Source of the DNA: Zizania palustris
Lineage: Eukaryota > Streptophyta > Magnoliopsida > Poales > Poaceae
Length of the DNA stretch: 64,000 nt
Direction of reading: 5' to 3'
Assembly: GCA_019279435.1 (NCBI GenBank)
Contig: JAAALK010000286.1
Coordinates: 29,263,712-29,327,711 of the forward strand
Positions 22,980 to 35,024 of the stretch are shown one piece after another. Each line of letters opens with the position of its first letter. The stretch's first letter is position 1. The notes beneath the pieces were generated by a model, which was not told the origin of the DNA, ran no database searches, and worked only from the letters and a program-made list of their open reading frames with translations. The translations under genes and the position numbers were made by a program.

Positions 22980-25081
22980 TGTAGGACCGAAAGTAGCGAC
23001 CAGAGGGAGGTTGAATGGGCGCCTAAAAAATTCTTTCAAATCAATGGCCTGCTCCCAACACCCAACGCACCTCAACAGACTAAGCAGGGAAAAGTAAATA
23101 GATCAACAAAGCCTAAAAGTATCTAGCCTATAAAAGACCGGTGTCCTAGATAAAGAAACACCAACACAGTGCTTAAAGGCATATTAACAAAGCATTTAAA
23201 ACATGGAAAATCAAGCTTCATAGAAATAGATCATCACAGAGATTTAATCACGAGTGCACGTAAAACGATGAGTCTTACTGTTCAATGTTGTCTCCTATTT
23301 GGTACTTGACGAAGCCTGCAGTGTCGAAGCCTGCTTCGAAGTCCGCGGTATCGAAGCCTGTAGTGGACGTGACGAAGCCTGCTTCGAAGTTGTCGTGCGA
23401 AGGTACAAACGAGAACTACGAAGCAAGATAAAATACAGACCGAACTCTTCAAAAACGGGACCCACACAACAGACTGGGCGCTAGCCAACAGGAACCACAC
23501 CACTGCACACTTCGAACGACGCTCACAGAGAAATAAGCTTCGAACGGAAAACAAAACCGAAGATTGTCAGCAGCGAAGCCAGATCGAGTGACATGCTCCG
23601 AAGCTATTCACACTTCGAACCGAAGCCTGCAGCTCTACAAAGTTGGACTCCGGTGCTAAAATAAAAACTTGGCCAAAGCCTGCTGCTCTAGTCAAGGACT
23701 TCGTGCAAAGTGTAGAAACAACTCCGAAGCCGGTAAAAACTAGAAACAGGCTTCGCTGCAAGGCTTCGAATGTCAGAATGAAGCTAGCTTCGAGCAGGAA
23801 AATAACACTGCTGCTGCAAAAGACGTAGCCTGCGAAACTACTCCGTAGGCCTGCTACCTAGAAGCAAAGCTACCGACTGAGTGCATGCAGCAACAACTGA
23901 ATAAAATATGCAATAGCCAAACCAGATGAAAAGTGCTAGAGAGAATAAACAAATAGAAGCCTTCCACCGAGTTATCCTGTGTTTGCTAGCATCTAGACCA
24001 ACCACCATGTGCACATAGCTATCAGCAGCATGCTGTAGTACTGCATATAGGCATGAAACAGAGTGCATGAACGTTGCACTCAAGAGTCTAAAAAATAGCT
24101 CGCAGCCTAGACTTCAGCTAACCTGGCACCGAGTAAGATACACACTCAAAGTAATAATCTATTCGCAGGAGAACAAACTGTGACAAACCAATAGATTAAG
24201 ATGACTGTGGTGGAAAAGTTCTCAGAGTCAAAATCAGATCAGACGAACGAACACACTAACCGAGGCGGTGGAATAAACACCTCCACCGAGACAATAAATG
24301 ATTCAGAGAGGAATAATCAAACAAAAACTCGATGATTTCGTGAAGAGATCTCACGATGAACAGCACAAGTACAATGGCGGCGCTCTCAGCTAGATGAAAG
24401 ATGGAAAAGAAAAACGTGACCCAATCAGTTGAATTAGTAAAGTGATTTTTGAAGGGGTAACCCTAACCCTAGGGATTGGGGACCTATTTATAGGCAGCCC
24501 AATAGCCTAGGAATATACCAAAAGACCCTTAGGGTTTTTACAGACGCTGAAATAAAATGGAAAATACCAAACTGCCCTTAGGATATTTTTACTGACTCGA
24601 CTGACTGACTTTGGGCCTAAGGACAAAATAGTAAACTCCTATTTACAGATGACTTATCCTGAAGCGGAGCTTTCGTAGCGACTACGGCTTCGCCTCAGAA
24701 CGGTCCGATCCGAGATCAGCGGTCGTCAGTTTTGCGCCGAAACTGACAAAGCGTCCACCGACTTTGCACCAGGTACCTAGATTGGGCCGGCCTGATTCCG
24801 CAGCTCTCTCAGCCCGGCAATTGCTCGCCGCCCGTGTACCTGAGTCAATCCTGGTCAACATCCCAGTGGATCCTCTCCTGCTCCTAGCCCATGTACCCGG
24901 ATTGGGCCAGCCCGACTTCGCATCCCCTCTGCCCGACAGTCACTCGCTGCCCGTGTACCTGAGTCACATGCGGCCCAAACGCAACAGGTCTCCTCTCCTC
25001 TTCTGTCCTCTTTGACTTCCGTTGACAATGACTCATCACATCTGGAGCCATGAGCCCCACGCTATTCAGCATGGCTCCTCA
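22980..25081 (-). repeat. 3' LTR of element B
   Basis: On the + strand it starts TGTAGGACCGAAAGTAGCG and ends CATGGCTCCTCA, 2,102 bp. Near its right end a 120-bp direct repeat carries GATTGGGCC and CCCGTGTACCTGAGTCA twice (24781 and 24901). It has 53 bp (about 23630-23685) that are missing from the 5' LTR. Confidence 0.9.
24484..24493 (-). promoter_or_regulatory. TATA box in the 3' LTR of element B
   Basis: CTATAAATAG on the minus strand (+ strand CTATTTATAG). Confidence 0.6.
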
Positions 25082-25412
25082 ATCTCCCCCTTGATGCGTG
25101 CATTGTCAACCCATCTCTTCATCAGCTCTCCAGTACCTGCGAGCACATGTGGAAACAAGAAAACAAAACACAAGAGAATAGAGAATAAGAAAATAAAGTA
25201 AAAGTTTAACCCTAATGACCAAAAGCCAAACAAAAGCAAGAAAGCAATCATTATGGTTAACCAAAAGTAAAGACTCAAAACGAGTGCAATCTCAGAATTA
25301 TCAACAAGGATATCCAAAGAGTAAGGACAAACGAGATAAAAACTCCCCCTGAAACAAATCCCAGAGAAAGCCAAAACTCCCCCTTAAACTCTTCTCCCAA
25401 AATTTCTCCCCC
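25082..25412 (-). promoter_or_regulatory. Multiple polypurine tracts of element B
   Basis: The minus strand carries GGGGGAG at about 25084, 25343, 25377 and 25406. The first is directly next to the 3' LTR. Confidence 0.75.
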
Positions 25413-26469
25413 TTATTGACAATTGGACTCATCAAGCGACACTAAATGCACTCTAAAGAGACACAGACTACCCCTGAAATGCAACTCCCCTCAAAATATG
25501 TAATGAATGCAATGGGATGTAGGTGGAGTGAAGAAAGCATGCTTCTTAGATATGATTGACTGCAATTACAACATCTAACAGGTATAGCAAAAGACATACT
25601 GTCTAACACACATGGCATGATCAATACAACAAATGATATCTAAAGAAAGTCATTAGCACACATTTTTCAATTTTTGCAAACAAAAGCATCACCACATTTT
25701 CCAGTTGACAAGCAAGGTAAGACATGAGATGCAAAAGCTAACTGATATCTACCAAGATAAGCATTGTCCAAAAACAAAGTGCTTCAGCAAACTTGTTATC
25801 CTTTTAAACTTTCAGACTTTTTCATTTTCCTTTTTTTTCATTTTTGCTAGGGGTTATTTGCATGTCAAACCTTATGCTGACCGACCAAGCCAAGCCTAGG
25901 CCAGAACTGAGCCATCAAAAGCTTACGACATTGGTCTTGGCATACACTACATTGTCCTAGTTCATACCAAAGTGCTATAGTAAGCAGTCTAGAACAATGC
26001 AATGCGACAAAGCAAACCCACCTGAATCTTTTCAAATTATGCATAAAAAGGCATGCCATTTTCATTTTTCTGATTTTTCATCATTTTTATAGCACATTTT
26101 CCATGTTAAAGCATATAGATGTCCAAGTTGCATATCTGCATCTAAGTAAGGATCTAGCTACAAGGCATGTAACAGATAGCAGAAGCATTCAGCCTACACA
26201 TGCTAGTTACCAGAAGGAATGGTGATCATTTTTCAATTTTATAGTATAAAATCCATGCATATGACAGATATCAGACATATCATGTGAACTGAAGCAAAGC
26301 ATGATCATCGACAAGTAATCAAAAACATGTACTAGCTAGAATAAGTAAAGCAGTTCAATCATATAACAGAAGCAAGCTCAAAGTGTGATATGTGAATATG
26401 CATGATATGAACACACACAAAAAGACTCAAGAAAAGAGTAAAGAAGAAAGAAAACTAACTCAAAATACC
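25413..26469 (-). other. 3' untranslated region of element B
   Basis: AT-rich sequence matching 57553-58649 of element C base for base over long stretches, and the matching region of element 1. No coding frames. Confidence 0.65.
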
Positions 26470-29400
26470 CTAAAAAGGATACACAACACCCAAATCCCCT
26501 CGTAAACGCTCAAAAGTAGACTGATCTAGGGGTTTGGTGAAAATGTCAGCCAACTGATGATGGGTATCAACATGAACAAGGTCAATGACACCTTTCTAAT
26601 ATTGATCCCTTAGAAAGTGAAAGCGCACATCAATGTGTTTGGTTTTTGAATGGAGACAAGGGTTTTTCCCTACACTAATCGCACTGGTGCTGTCATAGAA
26701 CAGAGGCATTCTGGTAGGAAAGAACAACCCAAAATCTCGCAATGTGGAAATCATCCAAACCAACTATGAGCAGCAGCTAGCAGCAGCTACATACTCAGCC
26801 TCAGTGGTCGAAAGAGCAACTCCAGACTGCTTTCGAGAAGACCAAGAGACAAGAGAAGAACTAAGAAACTGGCAAGTATCGGAAGTCGACTTGTGATCCA
26901 ACCGGCACCCACCAAAGTCAGCGTCCGAAAAGCCAGATAAATCAAGAGATGATGATGCTGAATAATAAAGACCTAGATCAGGCGCATAGGTGAGATACTT
27001 GAAAATGCGCTTGACAGCCTGCCGATGAGACACGCGTGGTGAAGACTGAAAGCGCGCACATAGTCCTACGACAAATTGTATGTCTGGCCTTGTTGTCGTC
27101 AAGTACAACAGCGAACCGATCATCCCTCGAAACTCTCTCTCATTGACCTTGACACCGCTCTCGTCCTTGTCCATGCCCCCAGATGTACCCATTAGGGTCA
27201 TTTGAGGCTTCAGCTCTCCACCAAAGTCAAACTTCTTTAACATGTCTCGAGTGTACTTGCCCTGGTGGATGAAAGTGCCGTCCTTGGTCTACTTGATCTG
27301 GAGCCCTAGAAAATACTTGAGCTCACCCATGAGGCTCATCTCAAACTCATTGTGCATCTGCTCAGAAAACATGGACACAAGAGCATTAGTAGTACCACCA
27401 AAAATAATATCGTCCATGTAAATATGAGCGACTAAGAAATCTGATGCATCTCTGAGCAAGAAAAAAGTTTTATCCACAGAACCCATTACAAAACCCTTCC
27501 CCAACAAAAACTGCTTTAACCGGTCATACCAAGCCCTAGGGTCTTGCTTCAGACCGTATAATGCTTTTTGTAGCTTAAAAACATGTCGAGGAAACTTTGG
27601 GTTTTAAAAACTGGGGGGCTGCCTAACATAGACTTCCTCCTCTATGTACCCATTCAGAAAAGCACTCTTGACATCCATATGAAAAATCTTAAAACCCTTC
27701 GAAGCGGCAAAAGCTAAGAGAATGCGAATGGACTCAAGACGGGCAACAGGGGCGAAAGTCTCCTCAAAGTCAATACCGTCTTTCTAGCAAAAACCATGGG
27801 CAACCAGTCGAGCTTTGTTGCGCACCATAACCCCATCTTCACCTCGCTTGTTTTTGAACACCCACTTGGTGCCTATGGGGTTGCATCCGGGTGGCAGCTC
27901 AACCAGTGTCCAAACCCGATTGTGGACAAAATTTTCAAGCTCTTCTTGCATGGCATTAATCCAATTAAAATTAGAAAGAGCATGAGAAACGTCTCTAGGC
28001 TCAAAAGATGCAACAAAGGCAGATTCAACAAACACAGCAATAGAGTCAACAGAAGAACGCAAAGTCCTCTCAAACAAATCACCGATGATGAGCTCTGAGG
28101 GGTGATCACGCTGAACTGCTCGGGATCCTTGGTGATCTGAAATTACCTCACCGGAGTCAGCAGCTGGCACCTCTGGACTCGACTGAGAGGGCTCGATCGA
28201 AGTGGAAGAAGTGATCAGAGGTCCGCCCTCGTCCTCAGTCGAAGTCTCAGAAGGTGTGGGTTCTGCAGGTTGTGCAGAAGACCCACCCTCATCAGCAGCT
28301 GGAGTGTCATCATCTTGTTCGAAGATGGACTCTCCGAGCTCACCATCTCTAGACAGCTCAAAAGAAGGAGTCAAAGAAGGCAAGGACTCATCAAAAGAAA
28401 CCTCACAAGTCTCGACAAGCTGCTGGGAGTCGAGGTTCCAAACACGGAAGCCTCGAGAATGCAAAGCATAACCAAGAAAGAGTCCATCCCAGCAACGAGA
28501 CTCAAACTTGTCCAAATGCCCTCCCTTCTTGAGCACAAAGCACTTGCAGCCAAACACTCGCAAGTGGCTCACCTTGGGTTGTCTGCCAAACCGCAACTCA
28601 TACGAAGTCTTACCTAGGTAAGCTCTAAGAAAAATGCGTTGGCCAAATAGCAAGCCGTGTTCATGGCTTCAGCCCAAAAACGCCTAGGAGTTTTGTGCTC
28701 ATCGAGCATCATCCTGGCCATCTCGACTAGCGTGCGATTCTTTCGTTCCACAACGCCATTCTGTGGGGGAGTGTAAGGAGCAGAAAACTGATGATCAAGA
28801 CCCTGATCACTACAGAAGCTGACGAACTAAGAGTTCTTGAACTTAGAACCGTTGTCAGAGCGAATCGCTCGCATCCGACCATTGTTCTCATTCTTTAGCT
28901 TCAAAATCAGGTCATGAACGAAATGAAAAGTCTCATCCCTAGACTCCAAGAAGAAAACCCACGAGAATCGAGAAAAATCGTCAACAATCACAAGCTCATA
29001 CCACTTCCCACCGACTGAGTCACAGGTGAGTGAGAAGCGGCAACCATTTTCCCATGACGACATGGATGGCAAACTAGATCCTTCTCCATCTTAAGCTTGG
29101 GCAATCCTCGGATGAGGTCCATAGAGCTCAACCTGACTAGTAGATCAAAACTCAAATGGCCCAACCTCCTATGCCTCTTCCTGAGCTCAGAGGAGGATCC
29201 AGCAATCAAACATCGAGAAGGGCCAAAAGAACTAGAGAAGTCAATCCAAAAAACCTTACCGAAAGGTAAGATCTAGCAAATCAAAGACCCTCTAGAATCA
29301 ATCACAGAAGAACTGCCCTTCTTAAAACGAACCTCCAAACCATCCTCAAGAAGTTGCGAAACAGAAATAAAATTCAAATTCAAATTTCCAACCAAATCAA

Positions 29401-29598
29401 CATTCTTCTAAGAGAAATGGTCTGAGATGCGAATTGAGCCAATGTCGAGTACCTTCCCTTGACCACTGTTACCGAAGGTGATGTATTCCTTGGAGCTCGG
29501 GGGAGAGAGACTGGAGAACCATCTGCGATGCCCCGTCATGTGGCGAGAGCATCCTATGTCCATGATCCAAATGTCCTCCAGTCCCCGATCCTGCACAA
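26470..29598 (-). pseudogene. pol: Element B Pol, disabled
   Basis: Integrase, RT and RNase H segments in Copia order match element 1. Visible pieces: protease DIGCSRHMTG near 29530 (Asp-Ile-Gly in place of Asp-Ser-Gly, so the active site is damaged); integrase zinc region RHRRLGHLSFDLL to CHPCRHGKM; central integrase IVDDFSRFSWVFF and RSDNGSKFKN; RT YMDDIIFGG near 27415; RNase H FSDADFGG and STTEAEYVAAASCCS near 26790. TAG stops at 27289, 27784, 28827 and 29273, a TAA near 27605 where relatives have Glu, a small deletion near 29030, and a frameshift near 28650. It ends LGVVYPF at 26470. Confidence 0.92.
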
Positions 29599-32353
29599 TC
29601 AGTGGTTATAAGGGGGAGCAAATGGTCTGGCACCAGGTTTAGAAAAAGAACTAAACCAGTGTCGAGCCATCTGCTGAAGAGACGGAAAGCAGAAATCATC
29701 ATAAGAGTTTGGACCAAAACACGGCTCAAAGCGTGGTCCTTGGTTCTGCCTAAAACCTTGGCCATGAGGTCCAAGACCGTATCCAAAACGGTCTGAAGTT
29801 CTGCTGGCTTGAACACCACCATCTGGAGCACGACATGAAAGTCGTCTCCTGTACCACCACCTACACGAGGCGACCTTGCCTCTAGCCTCTCCCCGCGTCG
29901 AGGAACTCTCAGTCTACCGCCCTGCTGGTAGAACTGCTCCTGGCCACCACGAGCTCTCTCTGTTCTCTCAACCCGCTTCCTCCTGAAGCAAAACTCTGCA
30001 AGATGCCCGTCTTTCTGACAAAACTCATAGTAGTAAGTGGGCTTCTTGGGATGTGGCTGAGGCTTGGGGTTCTTGGGCTTGGTGGTGTTGGGTGTAGTCT
30101 CCTTGGTGTGAGAGGGTCCAGGAAGAGAGTCTAGAGAAGTGCGAAGGTGTTTGGGCTTTGGAACCAAGATGGGCTTCTTGGGTGGAGCTTTAGGCTGTTC
30201 TTGGAACACTCCATCCTTAGGCTGACTAGCCTGGAAAGATCCAGTGGAGTGAGTATTGGGGTATCTCTGTTCTGGAGTCATTTTACTCCACTCCACAACC
30301 CGACTAATGGCACTCTCAAAGTCAGCCTTGGTGTAGGTGTAGCCTACCCCAAACCCATCCTGCCTCTTAAACTGCTGGATCATCATGCCGAGCTATGGCT
30401 CTCTAGCACTCACCCAACTCAGGATCTGACGGAGGTAAAAGTTCTTATTTTGGACATCAGCTAGCTCCTCTCTCAAGGAAGCTAGAACCTCCACCTGAGA
30501 CAAGCAAGTCTCCCACTCTCTATCAACTTGGACAGACTTTCTTGGCTTTCAGCTTGATCAACTCCAGTCTAAGAGACAAGCAGTTATCACAGACAGTGGG
30601 TGGAACTGACAGTGTCTTAAGCTCTAGCCTAGTTTGCTCCAGCTCAGCTCTAACTCTCTCCAAATCTCCCAATTTCTCATCACCCTTGGCTTTCAGCTTA
30701 GCTAAACTAGCTAGATGGGATGGGCAATCAGCACAAGGCACGATGACAGTGGCATGAGCATCTTTCAGCTCCAGCTAAGCGCTCTCAAGCTCAGTGGCCA
30801 AAGCATCCCTCTCATCAACCCTTTCTATGTACCTGGACTTCAGAGTCGTCAGATCACACAGCAACACCTCACACTTTGGGCACTCACTGCTATCACCCAA
30901 GCAAGGGGAAGAAGATAGACTCTCAATTCTGCCGTTGGCCACGGCAAACTCACTCTCAAGTTCATCTATCCTCTTCTTAGCCCCTCTAAGTAGTTTTTCC
31001 CGATATTTCAACTCCTGACGATTACTTTCAAGTAAATCAATGATTTCACGTTCGTAAGAGGATACCTTTTCATTATCGTCATCGTCGGAGTCATCGAAGG
31101 AGCCCTTCTCTTCCTTATCTCCAAGAGCCATTGAGCAGAAGCTGTTGCAGGATCTTCGACGTTGATGTGAGTAGCTCTTCGGCCTGTCCCCGAAGGCCAT
31201 GAAGCAAAGGCCCGCCAGATCATCCTTGTCCTTCCCCTTCCTGATGAAAATCTCCTAATCGCTTGAGCTCAATGAAGAGGAAGAAGACATGGAACGCTTG
31301 GAGTAGCTTTTCTCCATCTTGGTGAAGAAGGCCTTGTCGCGCTTCTTGTTCTCACGCCGGTAGTCCTTCAGGGCCTTTCTGAAGAATCTGGTCTTTGGCT
31401 TGCCCTTTGTGAAGGAAAAGATGTCGTGCTTGCCGGAGTCATGGAAGACCCCACCGGTACCCTTCTTGTGACCATTGCGCTTAGGGCAATCGGCGATGAA
31501 GTGACCTGGATCACCACATTCAAAGCATCCGGTCTTTGTGACGTGTCTTTTGAACATTCTCTTGTCATAAACACGACGCACTTGGTTGTAAAAAAGACAC
31601 AGGTCATCATCTCCTAACGACTCGAGCTGGTTCTCAGTGATAGACATCAAGGAGAACCCATCACAACTCATAGAAGAGGGATCAACAGAAGGTGTAGCAA
31701 GGCCTAGGGTCTTTGATCAAGAGCCAATGAGATTTGATCTCAACTAGGTATCAACCTCAGCGGCCTTTAGCTTGCTAAACAACTCAGAGATTGTCAAGGT
31801 ATCATAAGATGTGCTCTCAATGATAGAGGATACTTTGATCTCCCAGATCTTAGGGTCCAAGGTATGGAGAACCTTGAGCGCCTGCTCATGATCTGAGACT
31901 AACTGAACACCCTCAGCCTCGTTGGCCCGAAGCTTGTTTATGATCGATTGAAAATGACCAAACAAAGCTTCAACAGATTCACCCGACTTCTATGTGAAAT
32001 TCTCATATTCACGCCGGTAGGTCTGATAGAGCCGAGCCTTGACCTGGGCTGTCCCCTCATGGTGTGCTTGGAGGGTAGCCCAGATCTCTCTCGCAATGGT
32101 GAGATGACTCACACGCTCAAATTCAGTGGGACCTAAACCAGAAAACAAAATGTTCACCGCTTTGTTGTTGTTCTGATGCTGGGCGATAATATCAGGAGAA
32201 TTACGCTCAGCAATAGGCAATACTGCAAAAGTAGCATGAACACAAATATCCCAGATGTCTGAGCTTTGGCTCATGAGATAGGGCTCGCATGCGAGTCTTC
32301 CAATAATTATATCCATAAGCTTCCAAGGACGGGACCTTTCCAGGAGACGTCAT
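29599..32353 (-). pseudogene. gag: Element B Gag, disabled
   Basis: Start MTSPGKVPSLEAYGY at 32353, ending at a TGA (29599-29601). It matches the intact Gag of element C along its length: N-terminal Copia Gag domain, first CCHC knuckle (CFECGDPGHFIADC near 31510), a long coiled coil with CxxC pairs (30523-31200), and a C-terminal knuckle that has lost its first Cys (YEFCQKDGHLAEFC near 30010). TAG stops at 30393, 30775, 31744 and 31990 stand where C has Gln. Frameshifts lie near 32280, 30540 and 29850. Confidence 0.9.
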
Positions 32354-32400
32354 GATCACTACTGGGGTTTAGAACCGGTTAAGGTATGAAAAAAACCTAA

Positions 32401-32418
32401 CCAGGATCTGATACCACT
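32401..32418 (-). promoter_or_regulatory. Primer-binding site of element B
   Basis: On the minus strand, AGTGGTATCAGATCCTGG directly after the 5' LTR; initiator-methionine tRNA type. Confidence 0.8.
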
Positions 32419-34091
32419 TGTAGGACTGAAAGTAGCGACCAGAGGGTGGGTGAATGGGCGCCTAAAAAATTCTTTCGAATCAATGGCCTGCTCCCAACAC
32501 CAACGCACCTCAACAGACTAAGCAGGGAAAAGTAAATAGATCAACAAAGCCTAAAAGTATCTAGCCTATAAACGACCGGTGTCCTAGACAAAGAAACACC
32601 AACACAGTGCTTAAAGGCAGATTAACAAAGCATTTAAAACATGGCAAATCAAGCTTCACAGAAATAGATCATCATAGAGATTTAATCATGAGTGCACGTA
32701 AAACGATGAGTCTTACTGTTCAAGGTTGTCTCCTGTTTGGTACTTGACGAAGCCTGCAGTGTCGAAGCCTGCTTCGAAGTCCGCAGTATCGAAGCCTGTA
32801 GTGGACGTGACGAAGCCTACTTCAAAGTTGTCGTGCGAAGGTACAAACGAGAACTACGAAGACAGAGAAAATACAGACCAAACTCTTCAAAAACGTGACC
32901 CACACAATAGACTGGATGCTAGCCAACAGGAACCACACCACTGCACACTTCGAACGATGCTCACGGAGAAATAAGCTTCGAACAGAAAACAAAACCGAAG
33001 ACTGTCAGCAGCGAAGCCAGATCGAGTGACATGCTCTGAAGCTATTCACACTTCGAACCGAAGCCTGCTGCTCTAGTCAAGGACTTCGTGCAAAGTGTAG
33101 AAACAACTCTGAAGCCGGTAAAAACTAGAAACAGGCTCCGCTGCAAGGCTTCGAATGTCAGAACGAAGCTAGCTTCGAGTAGGAAAATAACACTGCTGCT
33201 GCAAAAGATGTAGCCTGCGAAGCTACTCCATAGGCCTGCAACCTAGAAGCAAAGCTACCGACTGAGTGCATGCAGTAACAACTGAATAAAATATGCAATA
33301 GCCAAACCAGATGAAAAGTGCTAGAGAGAATAAACAAATAGAAGCCTTCCACCGAGTTATCCTGTGTTTGCTAGCATCTAGACCAGCCACCATGCGCACA
33401 TAGCTGTCAGTAGCATGTTGTAGTACTGCATATAGGCATGAAACAGAGTGCATGAATGTTGCACTCAAGAGGCTAAAAAATAGCTCGCAGCCTACACTTT
33501 AGCTAACTTGGCACCGAGTAAGATACACACTCAAAGTAATAATCTATTCACAGGAGAACAAACTGTGACAAACCAATAGATTAAGATGATTGTGGCGGAA
33601 AAGTTCCCGGAGTCAAAACAAGATCAGACGAACGAACACACAAACCGAGGCGACGGAATAAACACGTCCACAGAGACAATAAACGATTCAGAGAGGAATA
33701 ATCAAACAAAAAATCGATGATTTCGTGAAGAGATCTCACGATGAACAGCACAGGTACAATGGCGGCACTCTTAGCCAGACGAAAGATGGAAAACAGAAAC
33801 GTGACCCGATCAGTTGAATTAGTAAAGTGATTTTTTAAGGGGTAACCCTATCCCTAGAGATTGGGGCCCTATTTATAGGCAGTCCAATATCCTAGGAATA
33901 TACCAAAAGACCCTTAGGGTTTTTACAGACGCTGAAATAAAATGGAAAAGACCAAACTACCCTTAGGATATTTTTACAGACTTGACTGACTGACTATGGG
34001 CCTAAGGACAAAATAGTAAACTCCTATTTACAGATGACTTATCCTGAAGCGGAGCTTTCGTAGCGACTACGGCTTCGCCTCAGAACGGTCC
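32419..34091 (-). repeat. 5' LTR of element B, promoter-side part
   Basis: Starts TGTAGGACTGAAAG on the + strand and matches 22980 onward. Cut at GGTCC (34087-34091), the target site of element D. The TATA box of this copy is CTATAAATAG on the minus strand at 33869-33878, so D landed about 210 bp upstream of it, in U3. Confidence 0.9.
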
Positions 34092-34586
34092 TGTTGGCGT
34101 AAAAGATTATGCTAACAGGTTTCTGTGGATTAGAAACTAACAAACGAAGTGTTTGCGAAGAGAACTGTTCTAAGCCTCCGAAAGGATAATAACTTAGAAT
34201 AGTTCGAATGTGTATGTTGAATAACTTGTATTCGGTCCCTATTACAGGGTGAAATGGGGGGTATTTATAGGCCCAAATATTAAGGAAAAGACCTATTTAC
34301 CCCTCTAATACAACCGACATAGTGGAAACTATTCGGTACCCTTGATAGGGCTAAAATGGTAAAAGACTAATCTAATAATATAAAAGATAAATCTTCCATC
34401 TTAGCTGGCAATAAAGATCTTGAATAGTCTTAGTTCGAAGATGTACTCCGAACCAATGCCTATCTTTGTACTCCGAGCTTGACGCAGGGTATCTTCGAAG
34501 ATGAACGTCTGGAAACCTTCGAATCTACTATCTGCTTTCATGCTGTTGTGGCAATAACCCCGAAGATGAGATATTTTCCCCCAACA
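34092..34586 (-). repeat. 3' LTR of element D
   Basis: TGTTGGCGTAAAAG to TTTTCCCCCAACA, 495 bp. TATA box CTATAAATAC on the minus strand at 34261-34270. The purine tract CGAGGGGCTAC (minus strand, 34587-34597) adjoins it. Confidence 0.93.
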
Positions 34587-34913
34587 GTAGCCCCTCGAAT
34601 ACGCTTCTCCGTTTAACCTGTAATGTTAGGAGAGCAGTATACGGAAGGAAAAAATAACCAGACATAGGGGTTATTAGATTTTAATTCATCTCCGAAATGT
34701 ACGAAGATATAAACTCCGAATCAGTCTTAAGATAATTACTTTTCAAACTATCTTAGAATCGACTCAGGAAGTTCGAAAGTCTTTTAGACTTAGAGGAAAT
34801 AGCCGTTAGCTTTCTGTTCCTAACGGAAACTGTAGAAAGCGCTAATTTCGGAGAAAAGTAACGGACAGGAATGCGAAACGGCATGGACTAACGGTAAAAA
34901 AGGAAAGTTTAGG

Positions 34914-34923
34914 CTATAAATAG
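34914..34923 (+). promoter_or_regulatory. TATA box of the antisense gene of element D
   Basis: CTATAAATAG on the + strand, 111 bp before the ATG at 35025. It is separate from the LTR and points toward the antisense gene. E has a similar box at 48953. Confidence 0.6.
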
Positions 34924-35024
34924 ATGGCCTAGAACTTACCCGGTTACCTTTTCACTGCTTTCTCGCAATCAAACACCTTCTGAGCCCTAGCCTCCATTTC
35001 CCCCAAAACAACCCAGCGGCTGCA

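Noticed and set aside
24764..25015. 83-codon + frame in the B LTR, with a relative at 45141-45437
   Set aside because: Both are LTR copies of the U3 repeat block, not a protein gene.
25066..25374. 102-codon hydrophobic minus-strand frame, with a similar one at 57198-57651
   Set aside because: Looks membrane-like only because polypyrimidine/polypurine sequence encodes Leu/Phe; it overlaps the multiple polypurine tracts.
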